Assembly (NCBI GenBank): GCA_023014485.1
Contig: JAJOZX010001859.1
Location: 619,501 to 683,500, forward strand
Origin: Bathynomus jamesi
Lineage: Eukaryota; Arthropoda; Malacostraca; Isopoda; Cirolanidae
DNA: 64,000 bases
Direction of reading: 5' to 3'
The notes under the pieces were generated by a model. The model saw only the letters and a program-made list of their open reading frames with translations, made no database searches and was not told where the DNA came from. A program made the translations under genes and the position numbers. Of the stretch, positions 54,212 through 64,000 are shown piece after piece (the first letter of the stretch is position 1; each line of letters opens with the position of its first letter).

Positions 54212-55086
54212 CAGGGGCCTTCAACCTGGGGTACGCGATATTTATGTGATTTTTTTTTAAAAGTTTATCGGCTTACATTACTTATTCTATTTACTTGTGA
54301 GTATGGATAAAAGTCGCAAAAGTGTCGCTAGATTTTGCAGAAAATCGCCAAATTAACGCTATATCGCTAAACGCAAAAAAAAAAAAAAAAGGCATAGCTA
54401 AATGCCACGTCCTAGTTCAGTGGGTAATTTATCAGGATTTAGATCCGGCAGGCAGTGACATAATTTTAACCTCTTAACGTCAACTCTCTAATAAAAAGCA
54501 TAATATCACTTGCTCATATATCGGAGAGTTTGATTTGGAATGCTGGTTCAAAAAATGCAGCACCAACCTTCTCATTAGAGATGTTTTCTTCACAAGGTTT
54601 ATAAAAAGTGAATTAGCCAAATATGACTGTTATCAAAAGTTTTACTTAATTGAAATGAATTTTTGTAGGATCATTGATTTTCATTATTCATTTATTTATT
54701 ATATGTACCCAAAGCATGTTAATATGTGTCAATAAATTTGCAGCCATTGATTGTTTAAGTCCGGCACTTTAAGTTATATGAGGGAATATGTATATTTTGG
54801 GGGGGGGGGAGAGGTACGTCAAAGCTTAAATAGACCCAAGGGGGTACATCCATGGGATCACCTGAAGATCAGGGCCCCCAGTCTTCGTTAGTTAGCCTTA
54901 TAGGGCTAACTAACAAAAATATCACGACTTAACCTAACCAATCGTCAAGGGCGTACAGTTGACCTAACGATTGGTTAGGTTAAATCGTGATATTTTCGTT
55001 AGTTAGCCTTATAAGGCTAACTAAAGAAGGCTGGGGGCCCTGATCTTCAGGTGATCCCATCCATGAAATAAGGTTGAAGACCCCTG
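54212..55086. mobile_element. hAT-type non-autonomous element
   Basis: Ends CAGGGGCCTTCAACCTGGGG and CAGGGGTCTTCAACCTTATT (complement of the right). Candidate 8-bp flanks are GTGTAATG (left) and ATGTAATG (right, two bases out from the TIR), so one end may be shifted. The interior has no ORF. It hosts the 203-bp palindrome described next. Confidence 0.75.
54855..55057. mobile_element. 203-bp foldback MITE with 8-bp duplication
   Basis: CATCCATG flanks both ends (54847-54854, 55058-55065). The arms GGATCACCTGAAGATCAGGG and its complement extend nearly to the centre. Each arm holds TTAGTTAGCCTTATA and a short CTAACC/TTAGG part. A half copy lies at 57183-57291. Confidence 0.93.
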
Positions 55087-55089
55087 GAA

Positions 55090-56015
55090 TGTAATGAATA
55101 GTGGTTATTTTTTATTTAAATATAGGCTAGGCCTACAGACAGTTATGTTAACATTTGGTATTAAGTGTATTAATGCCGCCTCTGGACTAAGCACAAATTT
55201 AATTTGTCTCTTTTAGAGTGTTCTACTTACTGAAATATGCCATTTTAGCTTTCTAGGATAATATAATAAGCCAGTTAACAGAGATCATATTGCAGAAACT
55301 TTTGAATTTCTAAGCAATTCAGATGATGTTCTTTATCTACTGATTAGTACATATGTTGGAGGCAATCAGCAAATTATAATTTCAGCAAGATGCGCAATTT
55401 ATACCCTTCAATTAGTTACCCATGCATTTCATGAAGATACACACTCAGTAGAGTATCATTGCGTATGCAAAACTTATGGCAAAAAAGTTTCGCACCACAA
55501 ATACGAAATTCATTTTAAAATCAGGTACTTAAAAGTACCCTCTCTTGAAATTAAGACTCTATTGGGGCCTGTATACTTAATGTTGAAATCAGTATTGCCA
55601 TTAAGATCAACTGCATAAGAACTGACGGAAGGTCGTGTGGGAGATTTTTCAATGAAGGTAAATAGGATACAATGACTCAGTTGTTGAGAGTATTAGAGCC
55701 ATCATACGAAGCAACTAAAGCACTTTAATTTTCACCACCTTTCAATTTGAAACTAATTGTGAATTCTGAGCTTGAATTTTAAAGTAAAAACTTAGACCTT
55801 AATATGGGCGAGCAAAGTTCTTGAACACTGAACGTAGAGATGTAATCAGTAATGTGTATAATCACTGACCCATCACAATACATAATTTTATTTTGTTTCT
55901 GTTTTTTTAAGAATTTGGACTCCAGAACCAGGCTCCAGACTCAAGACAGAACCACATAAAGACCCATACTTTATCGGGGTACTTAGAGTTCCACAAGGTT
56001 CCCCAAATGAAAAGT
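55090..56015. other. No recognisable feature
   Basis: AT-rich sequence. No domain or boundary seen apart from the start of the inverted repeat at about 56020. Confidence 0.5.
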
Positions 56016-56019
56016 CCAT

Positions 56020-56205
56020 TGAAATCGTAGGTGTCATTAAAGTAAAGCTCCGTATAAATATTCCTTAAAATGGTCCTAACGACAATGACAAAAGCATTAT
56101 AAAATTCAAAATGAATGACCGACTTTGGAAGTCGGAAATAAGAAGTGGGGTGAAACAAATCAAACCAAATATATTTAATAATGAATCACTCTGTGAATAC
56201 AGTAA
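56020..56205. repeat. Left arm of a 180-bp inverted pair
   Basis: CATTAAAGTAAAGCTCCGTA, ACGACAATGACAA, GACCGACTTTGGAAGT and AATCAAACCAAATATATTTA match the complement of 59865-60075. The pair brackets the dead copy 3 of the unassigned family. Confidence 0.85.
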
Positions 56206-56415
56206 AGAAATCTTTGATATATTATTATTAAAACTCATAAAAGAAAAATTAATTTATTCCTGTTATGTACGAGACGGTATAATACATGCTCCTGAGTCGC
56301 AGAAAGGACAAAGAGTGTTCGTACTCAACGTGATTTCGACAACGTTCGACACCACCATCTACAAATAGAATTGGGATCAGCATAACCCGTGTGTTAGGTA
56401 AACTATCATTACTCT

Positions 56416-56419
<4 letters not shown>

Positions 56420-56448
<29 letters not shown>
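56420..56448. repeat. (AAT)n microsatellite
   Basis: About nine units of AAT. Confidence 0.95.
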
Positions 56449-56729
56449 AGAAAAAACAAAAATATTTATAAATTTATTCTGTCTTGCAATTTTATGATTC
56501 TGTAATACTTATAATGTTATAATTTTGTAATTTTCTTAGTCCTTCAATTTTTATGATTTTTAATTTTAAGGTTTTTATACTATACTTTTTAAATTTTAAC
56601 CTTTCATAATTTTATAATTTTATAACTTTTCAACTCTACATTCTCATTGTGGATACATAATATAATATTATGTTCTTACGTACGTTTTTGCTTTACAACA
56701 ACCCCTCTTTTATTTTTCGCCGATATTTG

Positions 56730-57180
56730 CAAAGAAGTTGTTTAATAAATTGGCTATGTCTTTGTGATGATCACTATAAGAATTTCCGTCTTATGTGAGG
56801 GAGGGCAAGGGATTTGTTTTCGCTTTCTTTGTGTTGATTAAATCCTTCAGAGCATTCCATAGCTTTTTGGGACTGGATTTTTGTTTATCAATTTTTTAAC
56901 AATAGCGATCTGCTTTCGCTCTTTCACTGACGACATTAAGTCTATTACGATATTTTTTGTATATCTGTTCGATAATAATATCAGTTTTCCATAATTTCAA
57001 GAGAGTATGTTTGAGTTTAATACTGACAATGAGCATTGCAGTGATCCATTGGTTGTTGTATTTAATTTTAGATATTACTTTTGATTTAAGAAGAAAGTTG
57101 TGTTGAATATATCCATTAATGCGCTCGAGAATGCTTGAAATTTTTGTTCCAATGTCATGGTTATTTTCGGTTATTCCAGT
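56730..57180 (-). pseudogene. LINE linker between endonuclease and RT
   Basis: The minus strand reads MDIFNTTFFLKSKVISKIKY, NNQWITAMLIVSIKLKHTLL, YKKYRNRLNVVSERAKADRY and SSPKKLWNALKDLINTKK. This pattern (PWIT-like, SI-K-K-LY, YRN-LN, K-W--L) is the well-known linker of Jockey/I-type LINEs. No RT follows. The 3' part is lost at about 56730. Confidence 0.75.
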
Positions 57181-57182
57181 CT

Positions 57183-57291
57183 AATGTTACGCCCTTGACG
57201 ATTGGTTAGGTTAGGTCGTGATATTTTCGTTAGTTAGCCTTATAAAGCTAAGTAAAGAAGGCTGGGGGCCCTGATCTTTAGGTGATCCCAC
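57183..57291. repeat. Half copy of the foldback MITE
   Basis: ACGCCCTTGACGATTGGTTA through GGGGGCCCTGATCTTTAGG to GATCCCA matches the right arm of 54855-55057. The left arm is missing. It lies at the edge of the LINE linker fragment. Confidence 0.85.
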
Positions 57292-57468
57292 AATTTTTCT
57301 ATCATCCACCAATTTCGAAGGAAATGCAAATGAAAATTGACAGATTTAATTTTCTTACTTTTTTTTTGGTATATTTAATCATTAAAAAGAAGAGTACCTT
57401 AACTAAAATGTTTTTGTAGCTGATTTTCGCATATAACTAGTATAAGGGGCTTCTCTTATAAGTGTCCA

Positions 57469-58273
57469 CAGTGGTGAGCTGGACCCGGTTCGCACCGGTT
57501 CGCGCAAACCGGTTGTTAAAATCTTTTTGAAAATAAGAACCGGTTGTTAACTTTTTTGCTGGACGCTGAAGAGAGCTCTCAGAAGCAGAAAGAGGTTTTT
57601 CGGTGATGAATATTATTTGTAGTGGTAGAAGAGCAAGTTTAACAACTAAACACGTATCATGCTTTATGATCATCAATTTGTTGGGGAAACCATTAAGCTT
57701 CTGGAACCCGTTAACATATGTCAAATCATGGATGAGAAGTCATCGATCCGCTTTAGATACCAGAGTTCGTGTATCCAAAACACAGTTTACGGAGAAAACC
57801 AAGAAGCCATTTGGAAATTATTACCGTAATAAGTAATAATAAGGTACGTAAAAATGTTTAATTAAAAAAAAAAAATTTAAAAGCATAGATGTACTGATAT
57901 TTATGTTTTGCCTAATAATTCATTATTGCTAAAGTTGACTGAGCAATTTAATTTTAACTATGTAGATAATATGATTCATCGGTTTTTATTAAATAATTCT
58001 TCTTTTCTGATTTCATTAGAAACGTCTATTTCTCTAATTAACTATACTAATTAATTGTCATGCAGTTATTAATACCTAGCTGAATCATAAAATGCAGACA
58101 CTTGAAAAAGGCAAATAGCGAGATAATTAATTTAATTAAAATTGCGAAAGGGTGGGGTGGGAAGGGTTGTCAATTTTTTATTGCCGAATTCAGAATTTTT
58201 TATACAGAACCCGGTGGTTAAAATTTTGGCAGCTTAGCGAACCGGTTGTTAAAATTTTGGCAGCTCACCACTG
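57469..58273. mobile_element. hAT non-autonomous element inside copy 3
   Basis: 805 bp flanked by AGTGTCCA on both sides (57461-57468, 58274-58281). TIR CAGTGGTGAGCTGGACCCGG (left) and CAGTGGTGAGCTGCCAAAAT (complement of the right). Subterminal AACCGGTTGTTAA repeats occur at both ends. Removing it restores DYCWTLIREA in copy 3. Confidence 0.95.
57600..57836 (+). pseudogene. hAT transposase C-terminal fragment
   Basis: The plus strand gives INLLGKPLSFWNPLTYVKSW and MRSHRSALDTRVRV, matching the C-terminus of ZNF862-like hAT transposases (NG-P-EFNP--YV--WL--GHRSADDTR). So the 805-bp element is a deletion derivative of an autonomous hAT of that type. Confidence 0.65.
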
Positions 58274-59724
58274 AGTGTCCAACAGTAGTCGGCCAACATA
58301 CTGGGGCTATATCTTCCTTGGTACCGCTTTTCCATGGTTGATATATCGTGATGAAATCTTTCACCATGCTAATCGCTGACAGCGCCCAGGTTTCATGGGA
58401 AGAAGTCCAGGTGGGAGTGCGGGAAATGCATTTTCAGACACGTTACACCCCATTGCTTGGTAAACACTAAGCATTTGCTCCACCAGGGAAACATAATTTT
58501 TGGATTTGACGCTGCCGAGGAAATTCATAATCACTTCTTTAAAAGCTTTCCATGCCATTTTCTCATCCTCATTCAAAGACTCATCAAATGCAGTCTTTCA
58601 TCACTTCCCTGATCTCTGGGCCCACAAAACTGCCTTCTTTGATTTTCGCTTCGCTGATTCTAGGAACTTCTGTTTTAGATATAGAAATCCAGGTCCATCT
58701 TTATTCATGGCTTTTACAAAAATTTTCATCAGACCAAATTTGATATGGAGAGGTGGTAAGTAAACTTTTGCTAGGTCTACTTGGGGTTGATGGGCAACAT
58801 TTTTCTGTCCTGGAACCAAATTTGGTCGAAGCGGCCACTCTTTCTGTATATAATGACTCCCCTTAGCTCGACTGTCCCACTCGCAGAGGAAACAAGACAA
58901 CTTTGTGTATCCTAAATGTAAGCAGAGAAGTGCAGTCACTTTCAGATCACCACAGATATGCCAGGAGTGTTTATCATAGCCAATATGTTTCAAAAGTAAC
59001 TGCATATTGTCATATGATTCCTTCATATGAACTTTATGTGCAATCGGAATCGAAGGATAAACATTACCGTTGTGCAACAGTACAGCTTTCAAACTCAACT
59101 TTGATGAATTGACAAAAAGCCTCCATTCCTTAGGATTGTGCTCTCGACCAAGTGCCTCCACGAGAGTGTTCACATTATTACAATACATTAAATCACTTTC
59201 CATAGAGAAAAACGATGTGAAGTGTGTCTGACGCTTACGAAATGATGATATTTTTACATTATTTAATAAGAGATTCCAACCGTTTAATCTAGAACCTTAG
59301 AGCTCAGCCTGATTTTTCGATAGATTCAACTCTCTAACAAGATCATTTAATTCTGACTGAGAAATTAAATGAGGTTCATCGGATGAAAGTGGTTGAAATT
59401 GTGTATCCATGTCATCTTGTCTGTCCAAAGGTTCATTACGAGATTCATCATCAGGTTCTTCATGATCTATATCCATGTCTTTGGTGGTTTTGGTACTGGC
59501 AAATCGTCACAATGTGAGAGATCGCATATATGTTATGATGTATATATGCAGTATACTTAAATAAATATATGCATATTATATATAAACATGTAAATATAAA
59601 TAATAATATGCATAATATAAAGATTTTATACAAGATAAATGTCTAACAATAAATCTCATATTATGATGCAAACTAAGGAATGCTACTACATCTCGGTCTC
59701 AAAGGGTTTTAAATTGCAAATCCC

Positions 59725-59830
59725 TCAAAAACTGTGGGTAATAGAAAAAATCTGTTTTGTTTTCGTTTTCGTAATCAGCGTAAAAAAAAACCCATAAGAA
59801 TCACTCACATTTATCAAAAGGAAAAATACT
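59725..59830. repeat. Subterminal motif of copy 3
   Basis: The complement reads ACGCTGATTACGAAAACG and TTTTTTCTATTACCCACAG, matching the left subterminal region of copy 1 (GCGCTGAATTCAAAAATG, TTTTTTTTCTATCACCCAC). It lies upstream of the copy 3 gene, as in copy 1. Confidence 0.75.
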
Positions 59831-59864
59831 TTGTTGAACAGTGGAATTTGTCGGAGATTGCTTT

Positions 59865-60075
59865 TCTGTATTCACAGAGTGATTCAATAATTAATAAATA
59901 TATTTGGTTTGATCTGTATCACTCCATTTCTTATTTCAACTTCCAAAGTCGGTCGCTCAATTTGAATTTAGAATTCTCTTGTCATTGTCGTTATTATTTT
60001 TCCCAACTCGATGTGCCACCGTAATGACATTTTCGAGGAACGTTTATGCGGAGTTTTCTTTAATGGCGTCCCTGA
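59865..60075. repeat. Right arm of the 180-bp inverted pair
   Basis: Inverted partner of 56020-56205: TAAATATATTTGGTTTGAT, CTTCCAAAGTCGGTCGCTC, TTGTCATTGTCGTT, ATGCGGAGTTTTCTTTAATG. It sits outside the copy 3 subterminal motif. Confidence 0.85.
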
Positions 60076-60253
60076 CAATTTCGATTTAGTGCTTAGTTTT
60101 CATTATTACTTGTTTGTTTACATGCATTAATTTGTTGTTGTTTTCTCCTGCCAATAAACTTTTCAATTTTAATTTCAATGTCAGTAGATATAAAATGAGT
60201 TTCTAAAGTGTACAGGTATATAAATACATTCTGGTACCCATCCTTGATATATA

Positions 60254-60480
60254 CAGGGTGTTCGGAAAGTCACTGTGCACTTATATAATTAATGTTTTTT
60301 TATATTTTTAATTTATATTTTTTATACTATTTTTTTATTATTTTATTATTATTTTTTTAGTTTTCAACACCTTTTATAAGTTCTGATGGTCCCATCCATA
60401 ACCTCTATCATATATGCAATGTTATACTATTGTATGCTATTAAATAAATATAAGTGCACAGTAACTTTCCGAACACCCTT
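60254..60480. mobile_element. 227-bp MITE, mariner-type
   Basis: Between TA. Left end CAGGGTGTTCGGAAAGTCAC, right complement AAGGGTGTTCGGAAAGTTAC, both followed by a TGTGCACTTATA stretch. T-rich interior, no ORF. Confidence 0.92.
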
Positions 60481-60579
60481 TATATAATTTAGGGTGAGCG
60501 AATTTTTTTTTCTTTTGCATCTATTTCTCTGATAATTCTGATACTGAGATCACATTGCTAAGTAAAGCAATTAATCCTT

Positions 60580-62108
60580 CACCCTGTTTTGGAAAGAACC
60601 TGTGATAGATATGGTGTTTCGGATCGATCTGCAGCATCTATTACTAATGCTGTGATGCAAGACCTTGGCATAATTTACAAAGAAAACATGTTCCACGTTG
60701 TAGACAGGCACAAGTTCAGAATAGAGCGAAAAGAGCAAAGGGCAGAAATGGAAGATTTTCCAACAGAAATACCGTGCAAGGGATTGTACTTCGATGGTCG
60801 AAGGGACACGAGTGAGGGTTAAACAAGGTGGGAAATATTATCTGAGAAGTAACACTGAAGAGCACATTACTCTTATTCAAGAACCACAGTCAGTTTTCTT
60901 AGGTCACACCACTCCGCTGTCAGGCAGGAGCAAAGATATATTTAATTCCATTATCTCATTTCTGGAAGAAACTAATGTTAATACAGATATACTTATTGCT
61001 ATTGGTTGGGATAGCACAGTAACAAAGACTGGGACTAAAGCAGGTATGATTAGACTCTTAGAAGACCATTTCAGAAGACCTTTGCAATGGATGATATGTA
61101 TGTTGCACGTGAACGAACTTCCTCTACGACATCTTTTCCACCATCTTGATGGCCCTACACGTGGACCAAATGCATTCATGGTGAAGTTGGCCAAGCAATA
61201 GCCACATGTGAACAATACAAAATTGTAAGATTTGGCCCAATTCCTGTGATTTACCACAGTGCTTAGAAAATAAAGAGTTAAACACTGACCAGAAATATTT
61301 GTGGGATATTTGTAAGGCTGTATCATCTAGCAACTATTCGAAAGATCTTGAAAGACGCCAACCTGGCACTGTAAGCCATTCAAGATGGCTGACAACTGCA
61401 AACAGAATTCTGCGTTTGTACATGGCAATCAAAAATCCTTCAAAGCCCCTTCTAACTCTGGCCGAATTTGTTTGCAAGGTATATGCTCCAAACTGGTTCA
61501 ATATAAAAGCTCATTCTTCATCTACAGATGGTGCAAGAAATTTGTGGCAGATAATCCAGAGTTCCAGATACCTCTCAAAAGACTTGAAAGCAGTTGTTGA
61601 CCCTGTAATTCAGAGGAATGCTTATTATGGTCACCCTGAAAATATACTGATTGCCATGCTTGCTGATATTCAAGATCATGTGAGAAAGTTGGCGCTTCGA
61701 CGGATAATGGCTGCAAGAGCTGAAAAAAGCAGTCATACGAACATTAAGCATTTCATGATTCCCAAACTGAATTTTTGTGCATCTGAATACTATGAATTAA
61801 TCCATGACTGGCAAAGAGATAGAAGGCTGGAACCTCCTCTAACCCAGCATGTCCCCAATGAGGAGCTGATACAGTTTGTAAATCAAGAAGGCGCCGCACC
61901 AAACTTAGAGTTTGATAAACTACCTTTTCATACTCAAGCTGTTGAACGTGGAGTACGCCTTGTTACTGAAGCTTCTGCAGCAGTTTGTGGATCCACGAAC
62001 AGAGATGGGATCATCCGCTCTCGTTTAAAATCAGAAAAATATTGCCTCATTTCAACACCAAATCAGATTACAAGTGTGAATAAATTCTCTGACAATCCAC
62101 CGAGGTAG
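60580..62108 (+). pseudogene. Second unassigned DDE-like protein family, frameshifted
   Basis: Plus strand in three frames: CDRYGVSDRSAASITNAVMQ, GLYFDGRRD (candidate first Asp), a frameshift at 60810, LIAIGWDSTVTKTGTKAGMI (second Asp), QWMICMLHVNELPLRHLF, a frameshift at 61200, then a 269-codon frame with SHSRWLTTANRILRLYMAIK, YAPNWFNIKAHS, VIQRNAYYGHPENILIAMLA and FHTQAVERGVRLVTEASAAV (candidate Glu). The order D, D, CxxxH-type segment, E resembles hAT-like enzymes. It resembles a set of uncharacterised arthropod proteins that I recognise only by pattern. Not the same family as 8153. Confidence 0.75.
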
Positions 62109-62430
62109 GGAGGTTGGGGTGGATTGGGTGGAACCCGATGCGCAATCACCTCCTCCTGGTGGGTTCTGGGTAGCCTATATTCATCCACATATTGGGTGAT
62201 TATAGCAGAGTTGCACTCAAATATTTAACAGTGCTTTAAAAAAACATATATCTCAAATATCCGATTTTATATTAAAATATGCCCATTTTTAAAGCTGTTG
62301 CGGAACCACAAGATAAAAGGCTTCGGCAAAAATATTTAAACAGAAAATTAATCCCATCAGTAGGCAACTTTTCTACCTGTTCAGAAAATAATTATCCGAA
62401 TTTTTTTTTTAGACACTACTTTTCACTCCA
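62109..62430. other. No recognisable feature
   Basis: The remaining 3' flank of the DDE-like remnant. No terminal repeat was matched to the 5' side. Confidence 0.5.
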
Positions 62431-62436
62431 TTCTAA

Positions 62437-62489
62437 TATATATATATATATAATATATATATATATAGTGTGTGTGTGTGTGTGTGTGG

Positions 62490-62518
<29 letters not shown>
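62437..62518. repeat. (TA)n and (GT)n microsatellite
   Basis: TA to 62467, then GT with one GGG interruption to 62518. Confidence 0.95.
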
Positions 62519-62520
<2 letters not shown>

Positions 62521-62534
62521 GAAATATAAACGCA

Positions 62535-62640
62535 TAACCGCGCATTTTTGCATATGCAAAATTTATTCCTCATCAGGATTCAAACCCGGGCCCTTTGACG
62601 CGGAGATACATACGGTCGTTGGCGACAGGATATAGAGTTA
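62535..62640 (-). repeat. tRNA-derived SINE head
   Basis: The minus strand reads CCTGTCGCCAACGACCGTAT, CTCCGCGTCAAAGGGCCCG and GGGTTTGAATCCTGATGAGG, with a B-box GGTTTGAATCC. It runs into TTTTGCATATGC and the GT microsatellite. Confidence 0.7.
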
Positions 62641-62694
62641 ATAACAACTTGTGTGGCATTTCATCACCCGAAGGAACTACCTAACGCTTCGCGT

Positions 62695-62790
62695 TCAGAA
62701 GTATTTTTACGTTATTAATCCCTGTACTAGAGCCAATGGTCAACGCGGTGTTTCCGAGTCAGAGGGCCCGGGTGATGGATAAATTACAAC
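62695..62790 (+). repeat. tRNA-derived SINE head, inverted partner
   Basis: CCTGTACTAGAGCCAATGGT, CAACGCGGTG and GTCAGAGGGCCCGGGTGATG share the AGGGCCCGGGT core and order with 62535-62640 in the opposite orientation. A TA tract follows. Together they form a head-to-head pair. Confidence 0.6.
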
Positions 62791-62824
62791 ACATACTATA
62801 TATATATATATATATATATATAAT

Positions 62825-63690
62825 CTCTAAAAAATAACGTTGAAAATTAAAACAGATGTAAACACATTTTGTCCCCATCTCTTTAAATATTCTCAAAACT
62901 GCATATGTTTTTCCAGGAATTTACATCTGAACCTGTTTAGAGATTTAACATGTTAGGTACAATGTTGCATTATGAGTTACATTTTTGACTGAAGGTAAAT
63001 GAAAACAAAATTTACAATCAGGACTTCATTTATGAAACAGGAGATATAATTTATGAAGGAACCCTTACAAATATTGAAAAATACTAAAAAAATATTGAAA
63101 AATATAGTACTAACTTAGGTCAAGGGAACTCCAAACATGCTTTGGTATATCAACTCAGATTCAAATTTGTAAGTAACCAAACTTCAATGTGTGTTTATCT
63201 CTTGTTTTATCTGCTTGACTCTATTAAACTATTTTTCTAATATATAGTTTTGCGGCCACAGAATTTTGAATAGTCGGAAAAGTCGGAAATCCGACCTATT
63301 TCACACTTCTAGGTAATCAGGGTGAATCTTATGCTCAGGTTAGGCGTACACTGGGCTTTGTGGTCGCTCTTGGTTGCTTAGTAATTTCCCATGTTACCAA
63401 CGTTCGGGTAATAAAGGGTCATGAGGACGTTGCCAAAACATAGGCATCTACAAAAGTAATATTACCACCCTTTATATAGCACTGAGAAGAGTTTGTAATA
63501 GAGGGCAACTATTTATGATGTACACAATAATCACGCCACCATGATTTAAATTAATTTTTAATTAACGAGTAATGATCTATGCACCTCCTCATGAAACTTT
63601 GAGCGACCTAAGCACCACCAAAGGGATGCGCAGACAGAGCATATATCAAAAATACTTCCAAGGATATTTTAATTATAGAGTATGGTGAAA
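62825..63690. other. No recognisable feature
   Basis: AT-rich sequence. A weak inverted pair around ACAGATGTAAA / TTTACATCTG (62851-62932) might be a small MITE, not confirmed. Confidence 0.45.
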
Positions 63691-63699
63691 TTACAGTAT

Positions 63700-64000
63700 T
63701 AGTCAGAAAAAATGGGACACTACATAATTTACGTAAAAATAAATATCTCACAGTGTCTCACAGTGACACTATTATGAAGAGGATGCGCGGAAAGTGGGAA
63801 GAAAGAGGATAATTACTGCAAGAGACGACTCAAAATTTGTAAGAAAGACCCAAGGAAGACGTCATATGATATTCAAAGAGAGCTGTAAAGATGTGGGGTG
63901 AAAAGTTCTGCAAGAACAGTGAGAAGAAGGCCTAAAGAATTTGGCGTTGACTGCATTCGACCATCTAAAAAGCCGTTGTTAACACCAAAGACGCGTGCAA
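63700..64000 (+). pseudogene. Tc1-like transposase N-terminus, runs off the window
   Basis: Across frames the plus strand gives ITARDDSKF, CKKDPRKTSYDIQREL, KSSARTVRRRPKEFGVDCIR and PSKKPLLTPKTRA. These are the second helix-turn-helix and the KPLLTPKHR-type linker of Tc1 transposases. The catalytic domain would lie beyond 64000. Stops inside show decay. Confidence 0.75.

Larger units (their letters stand above)
57403..59510 (-). pseudogene. Transposase-like protein of unassigned family, dead copy 3
   Basis: From 5' to 3' on the minus strand: LPVPKPPKDMDIDHEE, SQSELNDLVRELNLSK, a stop, TSFFSMESDLMYCNNVN, WRLFVNSSKLSLKAVLLHNG (the first candidate Asp is Asn), CGDLKVTALLCL, LSCFLCEWDSRAKG, LPPLHIKFGLMKIF, a frameshift at 58600, AWKAFKEVIMNFLGSVKS, a frameshift, ERFHHDISTMEKRYQG and ADYCWTLIREAP to a stop at 57403. 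A hAT element splits the last ten codons. The N-terminal zinc domain is missing. The copy confirms the family architecture and is clearly inactive. Confidence 0.9.

Noticed and set aside
60481..60587. Separate MITE with AGGGTGA ends
   Set aside because: Only the first seven or so bases are inverted and the TA duplication is not convincing.

Overview
This is non-coding, repeat-dense eukaryotic DNA, most likely from an arthropod and possibly a crustacean. The organism is inferred from the TTAGG/CTAACC-type arrays, the mix of transposon families (DD41D, DD37E and DD37D mariners, Merlin, piggyBac, MULE, hAT, CR1, RTE, Jockey and Penelope elements) and the abundant TA/GT microsatellites. No host gene, true tRNA gene or CRISPR array is recognisable. 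Almost every long ORF belongs to a mobile element, and most are broken by stops or frameshifts.

Layout. 0-4.5 kb: microsatellite, a decayed LINE endonuclease, tRNA-like SINE sequence, and a Penelope-like GIY-YIG fragment with tandem deletion derivatives. 4.5-11.2 kb: one RTE-like LINE split twice, by a Merlin element (5459-6855) and by a 2.5 kb element (7915-10389) that carries an intact 558-codon gene of an unassigned family and itself holds a MITE. 11.2-16.2 kb: LINE 3' ends and a CR1-like element split by a DD37E mariner. 16.4-21.1 kb: a Jockey-like LINE split by a second member of the unassigned family (17467-20449) with an 8-bp target duplication. 21.1-23.9 kb: a LINE carrying an inserted CR1 copy and a perfect-fold MITE. 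24.3-33 kb: SINEs, piggyBac, hAT-type non-autonomous elements, a candidate LTR and a Tc1 remnant. 33.8-37.9 kb: three Tc1/mariner-type elements placed end to end in a TA microsatellite. 38-44.8 kb: LINE, a 5S-rRNA-derived SINE, DD41D mariners and a MULE fragment. 45.3-48.5 kb: a nearly full-length CR1 element with an esterase-type ORF1. 49-55 kb: SINEs and MITEs, including a palindrome nested in a hAT-type element. 56-60.1 kb: a third, dead member of the unassigned family with its own nested hAT. 60.5-62.1 kb: a remnant of a second unassigned DDE-like family. The window ends in a Tc1 N-terminus.

The most interesting system is the unassigned transposase-like family (8153-9829, 17912-19613, 57403-59510, plus solo ends). 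It has an N-terminal Cys-rich domain and a conserved D/D/CxxC/H/E pattern. Its termini begin CACC, and the pre-insertion sites can be rebuilt in frame because two copies landed inside reverse transcriptase genes. Nesting gives a relative chronology: LINEs first, then the unassigned family and Merlin, then MITEs and hAT.
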